A stretch of DNA of 64,000 bases, taken from positions 1 to 64,000 of the forward strand of contig JAFRNY010000063.1 in NCBI GenBank assembly GCA_017429945.1, read 5' to 3'. Source of the DNA: Bacteroidaceae bacterium. Lineage in GTDB: Bacteria; Bacteroidota; Bacteroidia; Bacteroidales; Bacteroidaceae. The position numbers and the translations under genes are program-made. Numbering within the stretch: position 1 is the stretch's first letter; every line of letters begins with the position of its first letter. Below, one piece after another: positions 16,251 to 25,076 of the stretch. The notes beneath the pieces were generated by a model that had not been told where the DNA came from, searched no databases, and saw nothing but the letters and a program-made list of their open reading frames with translations.

Positions 16251-18407
16251 TTATTTGTTGGGCGTCAGTTCAACTGTCACTACGGCTTCGCCGGCGGCGT
16301 GGTCGGCTTCACGGGGAAGGTAGATGGGGGCTTCGGGCTGGAGGGGCAGGATGCGGAGCTCGAGCTCGATGCATCCTGCGGGCAGGCGCCAGAGACCGTA
16401 GAGGAAGGGACGGCCGTAGTAGAAGTTGTCGGCGATGAGATGGCCATTGGCATACAAACGGGCGCAATCGCCACGGTAGGTAATACGTAATAATGACGAA
16501 TGACGAGTTACGAATGATGAATGGCTTTCGAGTGATGAATCGCTGGGTAGCGTGATGCGGTAGACGGCGGCTTGCTGCCAATCGGCCTCTTCAGGGGCCG
16601 CAGCAACTTTGGCACGGCCCTTCGTGATGGTGCGTAAGGGGCCTGCATCCCGAACCTTAGTGAAGGTGGGGACGGATGATGCTAATGTACCGGAGGGTGA
16701 GGAGGTGAGGAAGAGGTGTTCGGCCTCGTCGCGGGTGAGGAGGTAGTAGTGCTTGTAGATAGGCTTGGCCGTGCCACGAGGCTTAGCGCTCTTGAGGGTC
16801 TTGCCATCGGAGAAGGCGAGGGTAGCAGGGATGCCGGGCACTTGCATGAGGTAGGTCTTGCCGTCGTGTTGGGCTACGAGCTGGGCGGTGGCATAGCGTA
16901 GGCCGGCCACGTTGACGGGGAAGATGGCGGAGCATCCGGCAGGGATGGTGAGCTTGGGTAGGCGTATGCCACAGGCTTCGAGTTCGCTGGTGGTCTTGGG
17001 CTTGAGATCGGCAAAGCGCTCGTAGTTGTTGACGAAGATGAAGGCTTGGCCGTTACTGTGGCGATAACTCCAGCGAAGGGCGTTGTCGTCGCCTTGCTTC
17101 AGGTCTTGGGCAGAAGGGAAGGTGGCTTCCATGGGGGCGAGCAGCTCGCCGAAGTCTTGCATAAAAAGGTGCAGTGGACGAAGGCCATAGTACTGCGGAT
17201 AGGTCTGCCCAAACTCGCCCAACGGGGCTTGGAAGTCGTAGGTGCAGACGGGCAGGTCGTTGTTGGCGGTGAAAGGCGATGTCTGACATTCGTTCAGGCT
17301 CGTCAGCTTGCCTTCGGGATTGGTGCCGCCGTGGTACATATAGTAACCAAGAAGGTTAGAGCCGCTGCCGAGCTTGACGAGGGCCATGGCATAGGCGTCT
17401 TCGGGATAGACGTAGGGACGGCGATGGTAGGCTGTGGCCATGCCGCCACCGAGCTCGCAGGTGAAGTAGGGGTAGGTGGACTCTCCCCCCGCCCTCCCTG
17501 TTAGGGAGGGAGCTGAATGAACTTGAGAGGATGAAGGATCACTGCTCACAGAAGTACCCACTTTCTCCTTGTCGGGGAGAGTGGTTGGTGAGCCTGAGTC
17601 TGGTGCTCCCATATTGCTGGCAGGTTTCACTTGTCCCTTGAAGTTAAAGGCTTTGTAGTAGCTGCCGACGCCCTCCTTGGTGCTCTTGTCCCAGAAACCG
17701 TCGGCATAGTCGCCATAGAGGGGGAGCATCTCGCCGAAAGGCATGGGCGTGGTGAGTTCGGGCCAGCCGGTGCGGGTGTAGAAGGGGAGGTCGAAACCTA
17801 CGGCGAGGGCGATGCGCTTCAGCGCCAGCAGATACTCGGCCGGACCGCGGTATTCGTTGTCGAACTGGGCCGCGATGACGGGACCGCCGTCTTTCCATTG
17901 CAGGCCCTGCACTTGGGTGAATATCTGGCGATAGAGGCGGGTGGTGTAAGCAAGGAAGGTGCTGTCCTGCGAACGCATCTTGCAGCCTTTGGTAAAGAGC
18001 CAGTCGGGCAGACCGCCGTTGCGCACTTCGCCGTGGCACCAAGGACCCATGCGCAGCACAACGGGCAGTCCCTCGGCCTTGCAGACCTCAAGGAAACGGC
18101 GTAGCGAGCGCTGGCCGTCCCACCTGAAGATGCCTTCTTCCTCTTCGATATGGTTCCAGAATACGTAGGTGGCGACGATGGTGACGCCACCCTCACGCAT
18201 CTTGCCCACCTCTGCAGACCATTCGTCGGCCGGGATGCGGCTGTAATGAATCTCGCCCATGACGGGACAGACGCGGTGGCCGTCGAAAAGGAGACTATGG
18301 TGGTCCCAGGTTACGGTCTGACCAAAAGGTGTGGTGTCTTGTGCGGCAGTAGGCTGTGTGAGGAGGACGGCAGCAAATGCTGTCAGGAAGAGGGAAAGTC
18401 GGGTCAT
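16251..18407 (-). CDS. GH35 family beta-galactosidase with repeat-derived insertions
   Basis: Exported enzyme of 718 residues with signal peptide 1-22 (ending PTAAQ). The GH35 barrel is clear: MGEIHYSRIP, ATYVFWNHIE, then acid/base Glu185 in QFDNEYRG (commonly QxENEY) and nucleophile Glu318 in TCELGGGM. Two segments look foreign. Residues about 264-309 are low in complexity and encoded by a G/C-rich hairpin repeat (about 17482-17616) resembling 19648-19733. Residues about 628-638 (HSSFVTRHSSL) come from TGACGAA heptads at 16494-16521. The first lies just before the nucleophile and could affect activity. It lies upstream of the GH2 gene, and the two probably act on the same galactosides. Confidence 0.88.
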   Translation of the reverse strand: MTRLSLFLTAFAAVLLTQPTAAQDTTPFGQTVTWDHHSLLFDGHRVCPVMGEIHYSRIPADEWSAEVGKMREGGVTIVATYVFWNHIEEEEGIFRWDGQRSLRRFLEVCKAEGLPVVLRMGPWCHGEVRNGGLPDWLFTKGCKMRSQDSTFLAYTTRLYRQIFTQVQGLQWKDGGPVIAAQFDNEYRGPAEYLLALKRIALAVGFDLPFYTRTGWPELTTPMPFGEMLPLYGDYADGFWDKSTKEGVGSYYKAFNFKGQVKPASNMGAPDSGSPTTLPDKEKVGTSVSSDPSSSQVHSAPSLTGRAGGESTYPYFTCELGGGMATAYHRRPYVYPEDAYAMALVKLGSGSNLLGYYMYHGGTNPEGKLTSLNECQTSPFTANNDLPVCTYDFQAPLGEFGQTYPQYYGLRPLHLFMQDFGELLAPMEATFPSAQDLKQGDDNALRWSYRHSNGQAFIFVNNYERFADLKPKTTSELEACGIRLPKLTIPAGCSAIFPVNVAGLRYATAQLVAQHDGKTYLMQVPGIPATLAFSDGKTLKSAKPRGTAKPIYKHYYLLTRDEAEHLFLTSSPSGTLASSVPTFTKVRDAGPLRTITKGRAKVAAAPEEADWQQAAVYRITLPSDSSLESHSSFVTRHSSLLRITYRGDCARLYANGHLIADNFYYGRPFLYGLWRLPAGCIELELRILPLQPEAPIYLPREADHAAGEAVVTVELTPNK

Positions 18408-18482
18408 TGCTTGAGGGCTTTTGTTGTAAGGAGGCTTGAAGTTGGGCTTTCTTTACGGCTGGAGGAACGTGCGAACACATCC

Positions 18483-18746
18483 TCATTTTGTTTCTACAAA
18501 AATAACCTTACCTTCAAGAACTCCATACATAGAACTTTCTTTAAATACCTTTGTCTTTGGAACATAATCAGAATCCATGGGTTCTACTAAATACCAAAGG
18601 TTGCCATCATCTTTCCACGTTGCTTCAACAAGTTTCTCACCTTTCTCAAGGGTAATAGTAGTTGTACCACCATATTTCTTTGTAATTGCTTGATCACAAC
18701 AAGTCAAACATACCAACGAAATAGTAAGAATCAATAATTTTTTCAT
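18483..18746 (-). CDS. Small hypothetical lipoprotein
   Basis: An 87-residue protein not recognised as a known family. Residues 1-16 form a hydrophobic signal ending LVCLTCC, a possible but imperfect lipobox. The mature part is small and charged, with no catalytic motif. Base composition is visibly AT-richer than the flanking genes, suggesting separate origin. It begins 17 bases downstream of the zincin gene stop. Confidence 0.6.
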   Translation of the reverse strand: MKKLLILTISLVCLTCCDQAITKKYGGTTTITLEKGEKLVEATWKDDGNLWYLVEPMDSDYVPKTKVFKESSMYGVLEGKVIFVETK

Positions 18747-18763
18747 ATGATTTTTAATCGGGG

Positions 18764-19609
18764 TTAAGGCTTGTGAATCTCGTTGATCTTCTTATGCTTG
18801 CTGATCTGTTCGTCGGTCTCGGGGAAATGCTCGGCGAGGAGGGCGTAGAGGTCGGGGTCGTAGACCTTGAGCTCTTCGCGTGTGTTGCACCAGTTATGCT
18901 TGCCGTCGGGGCGGGGCATCTCGGCGTTGACGTTGAACCAGTCTTGTACGGCCTCGGCGAAATATTCCATGTGGTCGGTGGCGCGGTAGGTGCCGTCGAG
19001 GATGCCTCGGGCCTTGGCATTCTCATAGAGTTGCTTGAGGCGACCGTCGAAGTCGGGCTCTGCAATCATGAGGCCGATGCAATGGATGGCGTGGGCAAAC
19101 TCATGGATGAGGATGTCCTCGGCGTGGTATTTGTCGATCTGATAGGCGAGGACGTTCTCTTCGGCACAGGAGGTCAGCGGCTCATCGATGGTGCCGCCGA
19201 GGCCACGAGCGCGTAGGTCCCAGTTGAGGGCTGTGTCGTTGACGAGGTAGTGGTGCTCGGGCAGGTCGGTGGTACCTTCGTAGCGACCCATGATGGCCAC
19301 GCGGGCGTTTGCTTTGATCATAGCTTGCAGCACCTCAGGCTTCAACATGCAAGTCATGGCGTATAATGTACGGTGGGCGGCCGTGAAGGCTGAGTCGGGC
19401 ACACGCCAAGAGGACACGAGTGGCAGGCCGTTGACGTCGACATATTTGACGTAGAATGAGTCGAGGCCAAGGCTGTCGGGAACGGACGAGACAACGCACT
19501 CGGGGACATCAAAAGACTCAATCTCTGACGCCTCTTGTGAGGGGCGGTTATGGCAGGCAGTTAACGCTACGATAAAACTTACGGAGAATAAGGTAAGATA
19601 GCTTTTCAT
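18764..19609 (-). CDS. Zincin-like metallopeptidase lipoprotein
   Basis: A 281-residue predicted lipoprotein (signal ending VALTAC, lipid Cys near 19). The zinc motif HEFAH has His169, Glu170 and His173, preceded by DILI and followed by AIHCIGL. A downstream HMEYFAEAVQDWF offers Glu215 or Glu219 as the third ligand, the pattern of gluzincins. It resembles anthrax-lethal-factor-like secreted zincins, but I could not settle the family. It is likely an envelope or extracellular peptidase of unknown substrate. A G/C-rich hairpin repeat lies upstream at 19648-19733. Confidence 0.75.
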   Translation of the reverse strand: MKSYLTLFSVSFIVALTACHNRPSQEASEIESFDVPECVVSSVPDSLGLDSFYVKYVDVNGLPLVSSWRVPDSAFTAAHRTLYAMTCMLKPEVLQAMIKANARVAIMGRYEGTTDLPEHHYLVNDTALNWDLRARGLGGTIDEPLTSCAEENVLAYQIDKYHAEDILIHEFAHAIHCIGLMIAEPDFDGRLKQLYENAKARGILDGTYRATDHMEYFAEAVQDWFNVNAEMPRPDGKHNWCNTREELKVYDPDLYALLAEHFPETDEQISKHKKINEIHKP

Positions 19610-19647
19610 AATTAAATATTGAATATGAAGGTAAATGGAACTTTACA

Positions 19648-19733
19648 CCGCCCTCTCCCCTCCCATACGGGAGGGGGCGGGGGTGGGGCTTTTGGTGGAC
19701 AGTTCTCTCCTCTCCCATGCGGGAGGGGGCAGT
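19648..19733. repeat. G/C-rich hairpin repeat
   Basis: Two copies of a CTCTCCCcTCCCAT.CGGGAGGGGG palindromic unit separated by about 30 bases, between the P5C dehydrogenase stop and the zincin start. A related unit lies in frame inside the GH35 gene near 17482-17520. Confidence 0.7.
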
Positions 19734-19747
19734 AAGTGAGGTCCTAT

Positions 19748-21373
19748 TTATTTCATATAGGAATATCTATAGTCCGTCGGGCTGACGAGCGTCTCCTTGA
19801 TGACGCGCGGAATGATCCAGCGGATGAGGTTGAACTCGCCGCCGGCCTTGTCATTGGTACCGCTGGCACGAGCGCCGCCGAAAGGTTGCATGCCGACAAC
19901 GGCTCCAGTCGGTTTGTCGTTGATGTAGAAGTTACCGGCGGCGTAGGCCAGACGGTCGGCAATCTTCTCCACGGCCAGACGGTCGCGACCGAAGACGGCA
20001 CCGGTGAGGCCATAGGGAGATGTCTCGTCGCAGAGGGCGGCAGTCTCCTCGACCTTGTCGTCGTCGTAGGGGAAGACGGTGATGATGGGACCGAAGATTT
20101 CCTCTTCCATCGAACGGAAATGCGGGTTGGATGTCTCGATGACGGTGGGCTCTACGAACCATCCTACGCTCTTGTCGCACTTGCCTCCGGCTACGACCTT
20201 GGCGTCGTCGGCAGCCTCGGCGAAGTCGATATAGCTCTTGCACTTGTCGAACGAGGCCTCGTCGATGACGGCGTTGACGAAGTTCATCGGGTCGCATACG
20301 TCGCCCATATGGATTTCGGTCATCATACGTTTCATATCTTCTAACACCGTCGGCCACAGGCTCTTGGGAATATACATACGGCTGGCGGCCGAGCACTTCT
20401 GGCCTTGGAACTCAAAGGCACCGCAGAAGGCTGCCGTGGCCACGGCCTTCGGGTCGGCGGAGGGATGCACGAAGATAAAGTCCTTGCCGCCCGTCTCGCC
20501 TACGAGTCGCGGGTAGCTGACATAGCGGTCGAGGTTGGAGCAGGCCTGGCTCCAGAGGCTCTTGAAGGTGGCCGTGGAGCCTGTGAAATGGATGCCTGCG
20601 AAGTGCTTGCTCTCGGTGCAGACCTTGCCGATGAGGGCTCCGCTGCCAGGTAGGAAGTTGATGACGCCATCGGGCAGACCGGCCTCTTTGTAGAGCTGCA
20701 TTAGGTAGTAGTTGGAGAGTAGGGAAGTGGTCGAGGGCTTCCAGACGGCCACATTACCCATCAGCACGGGCGTCATGCAGAGGTTGGAGGCGATGCTGGT
20801 GAAGTTGAAAGGCGTCACGGCCAGCACGAAGCCTTCGAGGGGGCGGTATTCGGTGTGGTTGATGTTGCCGGCACCGTCCTTGGGCTGCATGGCATAAATC
20901 TTCGAGGCGTAGTGGACGTTGTAGCGGAAGAAGTCGATGGTCTCGCATGCGGAGTCGATCTCGGCCTGGTAGAAGTTCTTGCTCTGGCCCAGCATGCAGG
21001 CGGCGTTCATGATTGGACGATATTTCGTGGCCAGCAGTTCGGCCATCTTCATGGCTATGCCGGCGCGAACGGTCCAGTCGGTGCGCGACCATTCCTGCCA
21101 TGCCTTCATGGCCGTCTCGATGGCCAGCTTGATCTCCTTCTCTCCGACCTTATGGTAGGTGGCGAGCACATGCTTGTGGTCGTGGGGGCAGCGCACTTCG
21201 CCGGTGTCGCCCGTGCGGATTTCCTTGCCGCCTATGATGATAGGAATATCAACTACAGTTTTCGACTGGCGCTCGAGCTCTGCTTCGAGTGCGATGCGTT
21301 CGGGTGAACCTTTGAGGTAGCTCTTCACCGGCTCGTTGGCCGGCAGTGGGAATGAGATGATAGAATTACGCAT
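19748..21373 (-). CDS. pruA: L-glutamate gamma-semialdehyde (P5C) dehydrogenase
   Basis: NAD-dependent aldehyde dehydrogenase of 541 residues that oxidises glutamate semialdehyde/P5C to glutamate, the second step of proline catabolism. The N-terminus through NEPVKSYLKGSPER is characteristic of this subgroup. The catalytic Glu sits in LVGETGGKDF and the catalytic Cys327 in FQGQKCSAAS; PFGGARASGTNDKAGG near the C-terminus is also typical. It stands alone, with no proline dehydrogenase nearby, and has a -7 box at 21414-21421. Cytoplasmic. Confidence 0.93.
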   Translation of the reverse strand: MRNSIISFPLPANEPVKSYLKGSPERIALEAELERQSKTVVDIPIIIGGKEIRTGDTGEVRCPHDHKHVLATYHKVGEKEIKLAIETAMKAWQEWSRTDWTVRAGIAMKMAELLATKYRPIMNAACMLGQSKNFYQAEIDSACETIDFFRYNVHYASKIYAMQPKDGAGNINHTEYRPLEGFVLAVTPFNFTSIASNLCMTPVLMGNVAVWKPSTTSLLSNYYLMQLYKEAGLPDGVINFLPGSGALIGKVCTESKHFAGIHFTGSTATFKSLWSQACSNLDRYVSYPRLVGETGGKDFIFVHPSADPKAVATAAFCGAFEFQGQKCSAASRMYIPKSLWPTVLEDMKRMMTEIHMGDVCDPMNFVNAVIDEASFDKCKSYIDFAEAADDAKVVAGGKCDKSVGWFVEPTVIETSNPHFRSMEEEIFGPIITVFPYDDDKVEETAALCDETSPYGLTGAVFGRDRLAVEKIADRLAYAAGNFYINDKPTGAVVGMQPFGGARASGTNDKAGGEFNLIRWIIPRVIKETLVSPTDYRYSYMK

Positions 21374-21413
21374 AAAGTAAGTTTTTAGTTGTTTAATTAG
21401 GTGAATGACGTTG

Positions 21414-21421
21414 CAAAAATA
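21414..21421 (-). promoter_or_regulatory. -7 box for the P5C dehydrogenase gene
   Basis: The minus strand reads TATTTTTG, matching TAnnTTTG, about 40 bases upstream of the ATG at 21373. No clear -33 element was found. Confidence 0.45.
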
Positions 21422-21481
21422 ATAAAAAACTTTGGGCGTGAGAATTATCGCCTACTTTTTTTATCTCTTATAACTTAAAAT

Positions 21482-22330
21482 TCATTTATGTTTGCCAAGT
21501 TCCCAAAAGGCGACAGCCGATGCGGCTGCTACGTTGAGCGAATCGACGCCATGGCTCATAGGAATCTTCACCACGTAGTCGGATGCAGCGATAGTGGCCG
21601 CAGGCAGCCCGTCGCCTTCGTTTCCCATGATGATGGCGAGTCGCTGTTCGCGGCTCAGCTCAGGGTCTGACAGAGGTACTGACTTGTCGGAAAGAGCCAT
21701 GGCAGCTGTTTTGACGCCGATTCGATGTAAGGCGTTGATATAGTGCGCTTCAGCAATATGGTCGTTGGCGATAGGCGCATCGACCCACGTCCACGGCACA
21801 AGGAAAACGGTGCCCATGGACACTCGCACAGCCCTGCGGTTGAGTGGGTCGCAGGAGGTGGAGGTTACGAGCACGGCGTCGATGTCGAGTGCTGCCGCCG
21901 AGCGGAAAATGGCACCGATATTCGTGGAGTCGACAACTCCATCGATGACGGCTATGCGCCTGGCGCCAGAGCAGACGTCATCAATACTTACCATGTGCGG
22001 GCGACGCATAGCGCAGAGGACGCCGCGGGTGAGTGTGTAGCCGGTGAGCGAGGCCAGCAGCTGGCGCTCGCCCGTGAAAACAGGGCATGCGCCTATGCGC
22101 TCTATAATGTCGGCGGCATCACCGTTGATGTGGCGTTGCTCGCAGAGCAGGGCTGTAGGCTCGTAGCCGGCATCGAGTGCTATGCGTATGACTTTGGGGC
22201 TTTCGGCTATGAAGAGGCCCTCTTCGGCATTGAGCCGGTTGCGCAGCTGTGCCTCGGTTAGCGAGGTGAACGGTGCTAGGCGCGGGTCGTCGAGCGTGGC
22301 GATCGTGATGATGTTATTCGGGCAGCTCAT
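21482..22330 (-). CDS. SpoU/TrmH-family 2'-O-ribose RNA methyltransferase
   Basis: SAM-dependent SPOUT enzyme of 282 residues that methylates a ribose 2'-OH in rRNA or tRNA. An N-terminal substrate-binding domain (about 15-100) is followed by the knotted domain, whose three motifs are all present: NIGAIFRSAAA, IIMGNEGDG and IPMSHGVDSLNVA. It resembles RlmB/TsnR-type rRNA enzymes, but the target nucleotide cannot be deduced. It starts just downstream of the 22-bp array of locus B. Confidence 0.87.
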   Translation of the reverse strand: MSCPNNIITIATLDDPRLAPFTSLTEAQLRNRLNAEEGLFIAESPKVIRIALDAGYEPTALLCEQRHINGDAADIIERIGACPVFTGERQLLASLTGYTLTRGVLCAMRRPHMVSIDDVCSGARRIAVIDGVVDSTNIGAIFRSAAALDIDAVLVTSTSCDPLNRRAVRVSMGTVFLVPWTWVDAPIANDHIAEAHYINALHRIGVKTAAMALSDKSVPLSDPELSREQRLAIIMGNEGDGLPAATIAASDYVVKIPMSHGVDSLNVAAASAVAFWELGKHK

Positions 22331-22374
22331 TCTTTCGTATGTGTTAGGGCTTAGTGTCAGTAAGGCTTAAAGAT

Positions 22375-22484
22375 GCGACCGGTCGTATCGGCTTGTCTCA
22401 CCGGTGAGACTGCTCAATTCGACCGGTCGCGTAGGGCTGTCTCACCGGTGAGACAGCGTGATCCGACTGGTGGCTCTTGTCTTT
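22375..22484. repeat. 22-bp-period array, locus B
   Basis: Five consecutive 22-bp units begin at 22375, 22397, 22419, 22441 and 22463. They alternate two types: one with CGACCGGTCG (22376-22385, 22420-22429) and one forming the palindrome GTCTCACCGGTGAGAC (22395-22410, 22439-22454). The fifth is a degenerate CGACTGGTGG copy. The array fills the gap between two reverse genes, after the SpoU start and before the transglutaminase stop. It is the only array not between convergent genes. Confidence 0.85.
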
Positions 22485-22491
22485 TGAACTT

Positions 22492-24978
22492 CTACAGTTG
22501 GTTGATGACTTTCATCAACTGTTCGCCAAGGCCGATGGTGTAGCCTTGCTGAACGAAGACGACGCGGTTGAACGAGTCGCAGATCAAGAAGATAGGCAGC
22601 GATGCGGTGGGCAGATGTTGCTGCTCAACGGCTTCGCGCAGAATTGCGCCATCGATGTCGCTGCCCCAGCTGACGGTAGCTGGCAGTCCTTGGAACTCGT
22701 CGGCGTTGAAGCGTGCGGCGGCGTCCTGGTTCTGGAATAGTAGCACTATGCCCCGTCCCCAGTTCTCGAACTTGTCGCTGACGAGGGCGATGTCGCGCAG
22801 GGCGTGGTTGGTGGGTTCGTGGTTGGGGGCCACGATGCCGAGGATGTAGTAGCCGCGGCCACAGGTGGCGAGGAGCGAGCGTGCTTCACCTGCCGGCTGT
22901 GCGTTCTTGGCGCCCACGGTGAGCGGTTGATAGAGGTCTTCGGCATTGAGCGACCCGATGACGGCCACCTCATCGGTGTTCTGCCGAAGGGCGAAGGGCA
23001 GTGTGGTGACAGCGCCTTCACTGATTTCGAAGGTCTGCATGGAGGTCAGCACGCTGCCGTTGGCCATGCGGGTACCGGTCGTCAGCACATAAGTGCCGGC
23101 ATCGAGGCTGACGCCTTTGGCAAAGGTGTTGGCGAACGTCGCTTCTTCGGGATAGGTGAGAAGCTGCAGGCGGTTGTCGTCGCCGAGGCGTGAGATGGTG
23201 AAGTGCGTGTAGTACTTGGCATCGGGCACATACTTTGTAGGCGTGAAGGTGAGGCGGAGGGTGCCTTGCGGTGCCACGACCTCTGTCTCGGCATCGAATT
23301 TCACTTCAATCCACTGTCCTTCGTCGTTGAGATATTCCACTTTGCCGTTGATATCATTGATGCGAGCGGGCGAGCCTATAGAGCGGCAGGCGGCCACGAA
23401 GAAGATGTTGCGTCCGAGGGCATCGGCCTTGCGGCTGTTGAAAACGCCGAGGGGAGTGATGCGCAGACGTTGTGGGTTGCGTCCTTCGACGATGGCGATG
23501 CTGTCGCGCGTCCAGGCAATGAGTTGCTTGACGCTAAGGCCATCGAAAGCTTTGTTCAGTGTCGCCTTGAACGGCGTGAGGCGCTCACGCTCGATGCGCG
23601 GCGAGAGCAAGTATTGGAGCTGCGGACTCTTCATGGCGCAGAGCTCTGTGAGTCTGGCCGTGAGGGGTTCAGGCGCCTGAATATTGTCGATGAGAACATC
23701 GAGGGTGACGTCCTGAAGGTCTTTGTCGGGCAATAATTCGATAAGCGCTTCAGCCAGTGGCGATTGCCCTTGAGTGGCAGCACTGTCGATGAATGCCTCT
23801 ATAACGGAGTGGTTGCCGCGCGAGCGCTGATCGGGCATCGTAGCTTCGTAGGCAGCACGAATGCTGTCCTCCACGGCGAGTCGGCTGTTATTAGCTGCGC
23901 GTTGTTCGTCGGTGACCTCAGGTAGTTTTACCGATGATGCCGGGGGCACAATGTCGAAGGTCAGTGTGGGCTGCGCTACAAATGCTGAGCGCGGTTGCAA
24001 GGTGAGCGTGACGAGACTGTCGCGGGTGAAGCTTACTTGCTGATATGCAATGGCATCGGGCGTGGAGGCCCAAACGAGCATATCGCCCAGGCCGGCTGTC
24101 AGCGAGCACCGGCCGTCGGCAGCTGTTTGCGCCTGAGCCACGGTGTAGAACTCGGCGTAGTTGTACAACTTGAATTCTACCGAGGCGCCTTCGACAGGCT
24201 TGCCTGTGGAATCCGCTACGCAGACCGTGAGGCGGCGCGTCGGGGCATAGTTGTCGGTGACGTTTATTTCTGTCAGGTTGTGCTCTTGCTTTACTACATC
24301 TTCAGGCCCGGAATAGTTGCCGAAGACTTTCGTGTGCATAAGCATTCCGCGCGATGCGCTCTCGTTGAACCATCCGAGGTCGAGCACCGGCTCGGGTTCG
24401 CAGGCTCCGAGGAAATGCCAGTCGCCGTCGGCCCAGGCTTCAACCCATGCGTGGTTGTCGTCGGTGTGAGCCCAGCGGGGAGTATAGACCTGTCGGGCTG
24501 GAATGCCTACCGTGCGTAGCGCTGCCACCAGCAACACAGATTCCTCGCCGCAACGACCGTAGGCTGTACGCACTGTAGATGCCGGTCCGAGCGTTCGTGA
24601 GCTGGTGGGGCGGTAGGTCACGTGCTCGTGGCACCAGTGGTTGACCTCGAGTATAGCCTCTTTTATCTCGAGACCTGCGACTCGAGCTGCCAGTTCCTCG
24701 TAGTAGCGTGTGCGGAAGTCATCGAGGTCCTCGTTGTTGACGCGTGGCGGCACGACGAAGTGCTTGAATTCGCGCTCGGGCACGAGTTTGCCCCATGGCA
24801 TTTCAGCCTTGGCGCGCAGGGCTGTCTCCACTTGAGCAGCGAAGTACGAGCGAGGGTAATCGATACTGTCGGGCATCGACATGTTGGAGTACAAGAAGTC
24901 GAGATAGGCCTCGGCCGATGGAGTGTTGCAGGCAGTGAGTGTAGCTGCCAGCAGCACTAATAAAGACAGTTTTTTCAT
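22492..24978 (-). CDS. Transglutaminase-like lipoprotein with C-terminal thioredoxin-like domain
   Basis: An 828-residue exported protein starting at ATG 24978 (MKKLSLLVLLAATLTAC, lipobox LTAC). The transglutaminase-like core has Cys143 in YGRCGEES and His176 in DNHAWVE, so it is probably an active cysteine protease or transamidase. A carboxypeptidase-regulatory-like region follows (about 240-330). The C-terminal 150 residues resemble a thioredoxin/peroxiredoxin fold (YILGIVAPNHEPTNHA, then PIFLICDS), without a CxxC pair. Similar long proteins are widespread in gut Bacteroidales, but their function is not established. The stop lies 7 bases from the locus B array. Confidence 0.83.
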   Translation of the reverse strand: MKKLSLLVLLAATLTACNTPSAEAYLDFLYSNMSMPDSIDYPRSYFAAQVETALRAKAEMPWGKLVPEREFKHFVVPPRVNNEDLDDFRTRYYEELAARVAGLEIKEAILEVNHWCHEHVTYRPTSSRTLGPASTVRTAYGRCGEESVLLVAALRTVGIPARQVYTPRWAHTDDNHAWVEAWADGDWHFLGACEPEPVLDLGWFNESASRGMLMHTKVFGNYSGPEDVVKQEHNLTEINVTDNYAPTRRLTVCVADSTGKPVEGASVEFKLYNYAEFYTVAQAQTAADGRCSLTAGLGDMLVWASTPDAIAYQQVSFTRDSLVTLTLQPRSAFVAQPTLTFDIVPPASSVKLPEVTDEQRAANNSRLAVEDSIRAAYEATMPDQRSRGNHSVIEAFIDSAATQGQSPLAEALIELLPDKDLQDVTLDVLIDNIQAPEPLTARLTELCAMKSPQLQYLLSPRIERERLTPFKATLNKAFDGLSVKQLIAWTRDSIAIVEGRNPQRLRITPLGVFNSRKADALGRNIFFVAACRSIGSPARINDINGKVEYLNDEGQWIEVKFDAETEVVAPQGTLRLTFTPTKYVPDAKYYTHFTISRLGDDNRLQLLTYPEEATFANTFAKGVSLDAGTYVLTTGTRMANGSVLTSMQTFEISEGAVTTLPFALRQNTDEVAVIGSLNAEDLYQPLTVGAKNAQPAGEARSLLATCGRGYYILGIVAPNHEPTNHALRDIALVSDKFENWGRGIVLLFQNQDAAARFNADEFQGLPATVSWGSDIDGAILREAVEQQHLPTASLPIFLICDSFNRVVFVQQGYTIGLGEQLMKVINQL

Positions 24979-25033
24979 TTCAGGCGTATGAGAAGGTTTT
25001 GTGTTTGAGGTAAGTTGAATCATGAGAAAGCAA

Positions 25034-25058
25034 AACCCAGGGCAACAGACCCTGGGTT
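25034..25058 (-). terminator. Hairpin terminator after the NTF2-like gene
   Basis: The arms AACCCAGGG and CCCTGGGTT form a perfect hairpin. On the minus strand it is followed by TTGCTTTCTC. It lies 18 bases beyond the stop at 25077. Confidence 0.75.
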
Positions 25059-25076
25059 ATGCCTAAGAGGCTGCCA

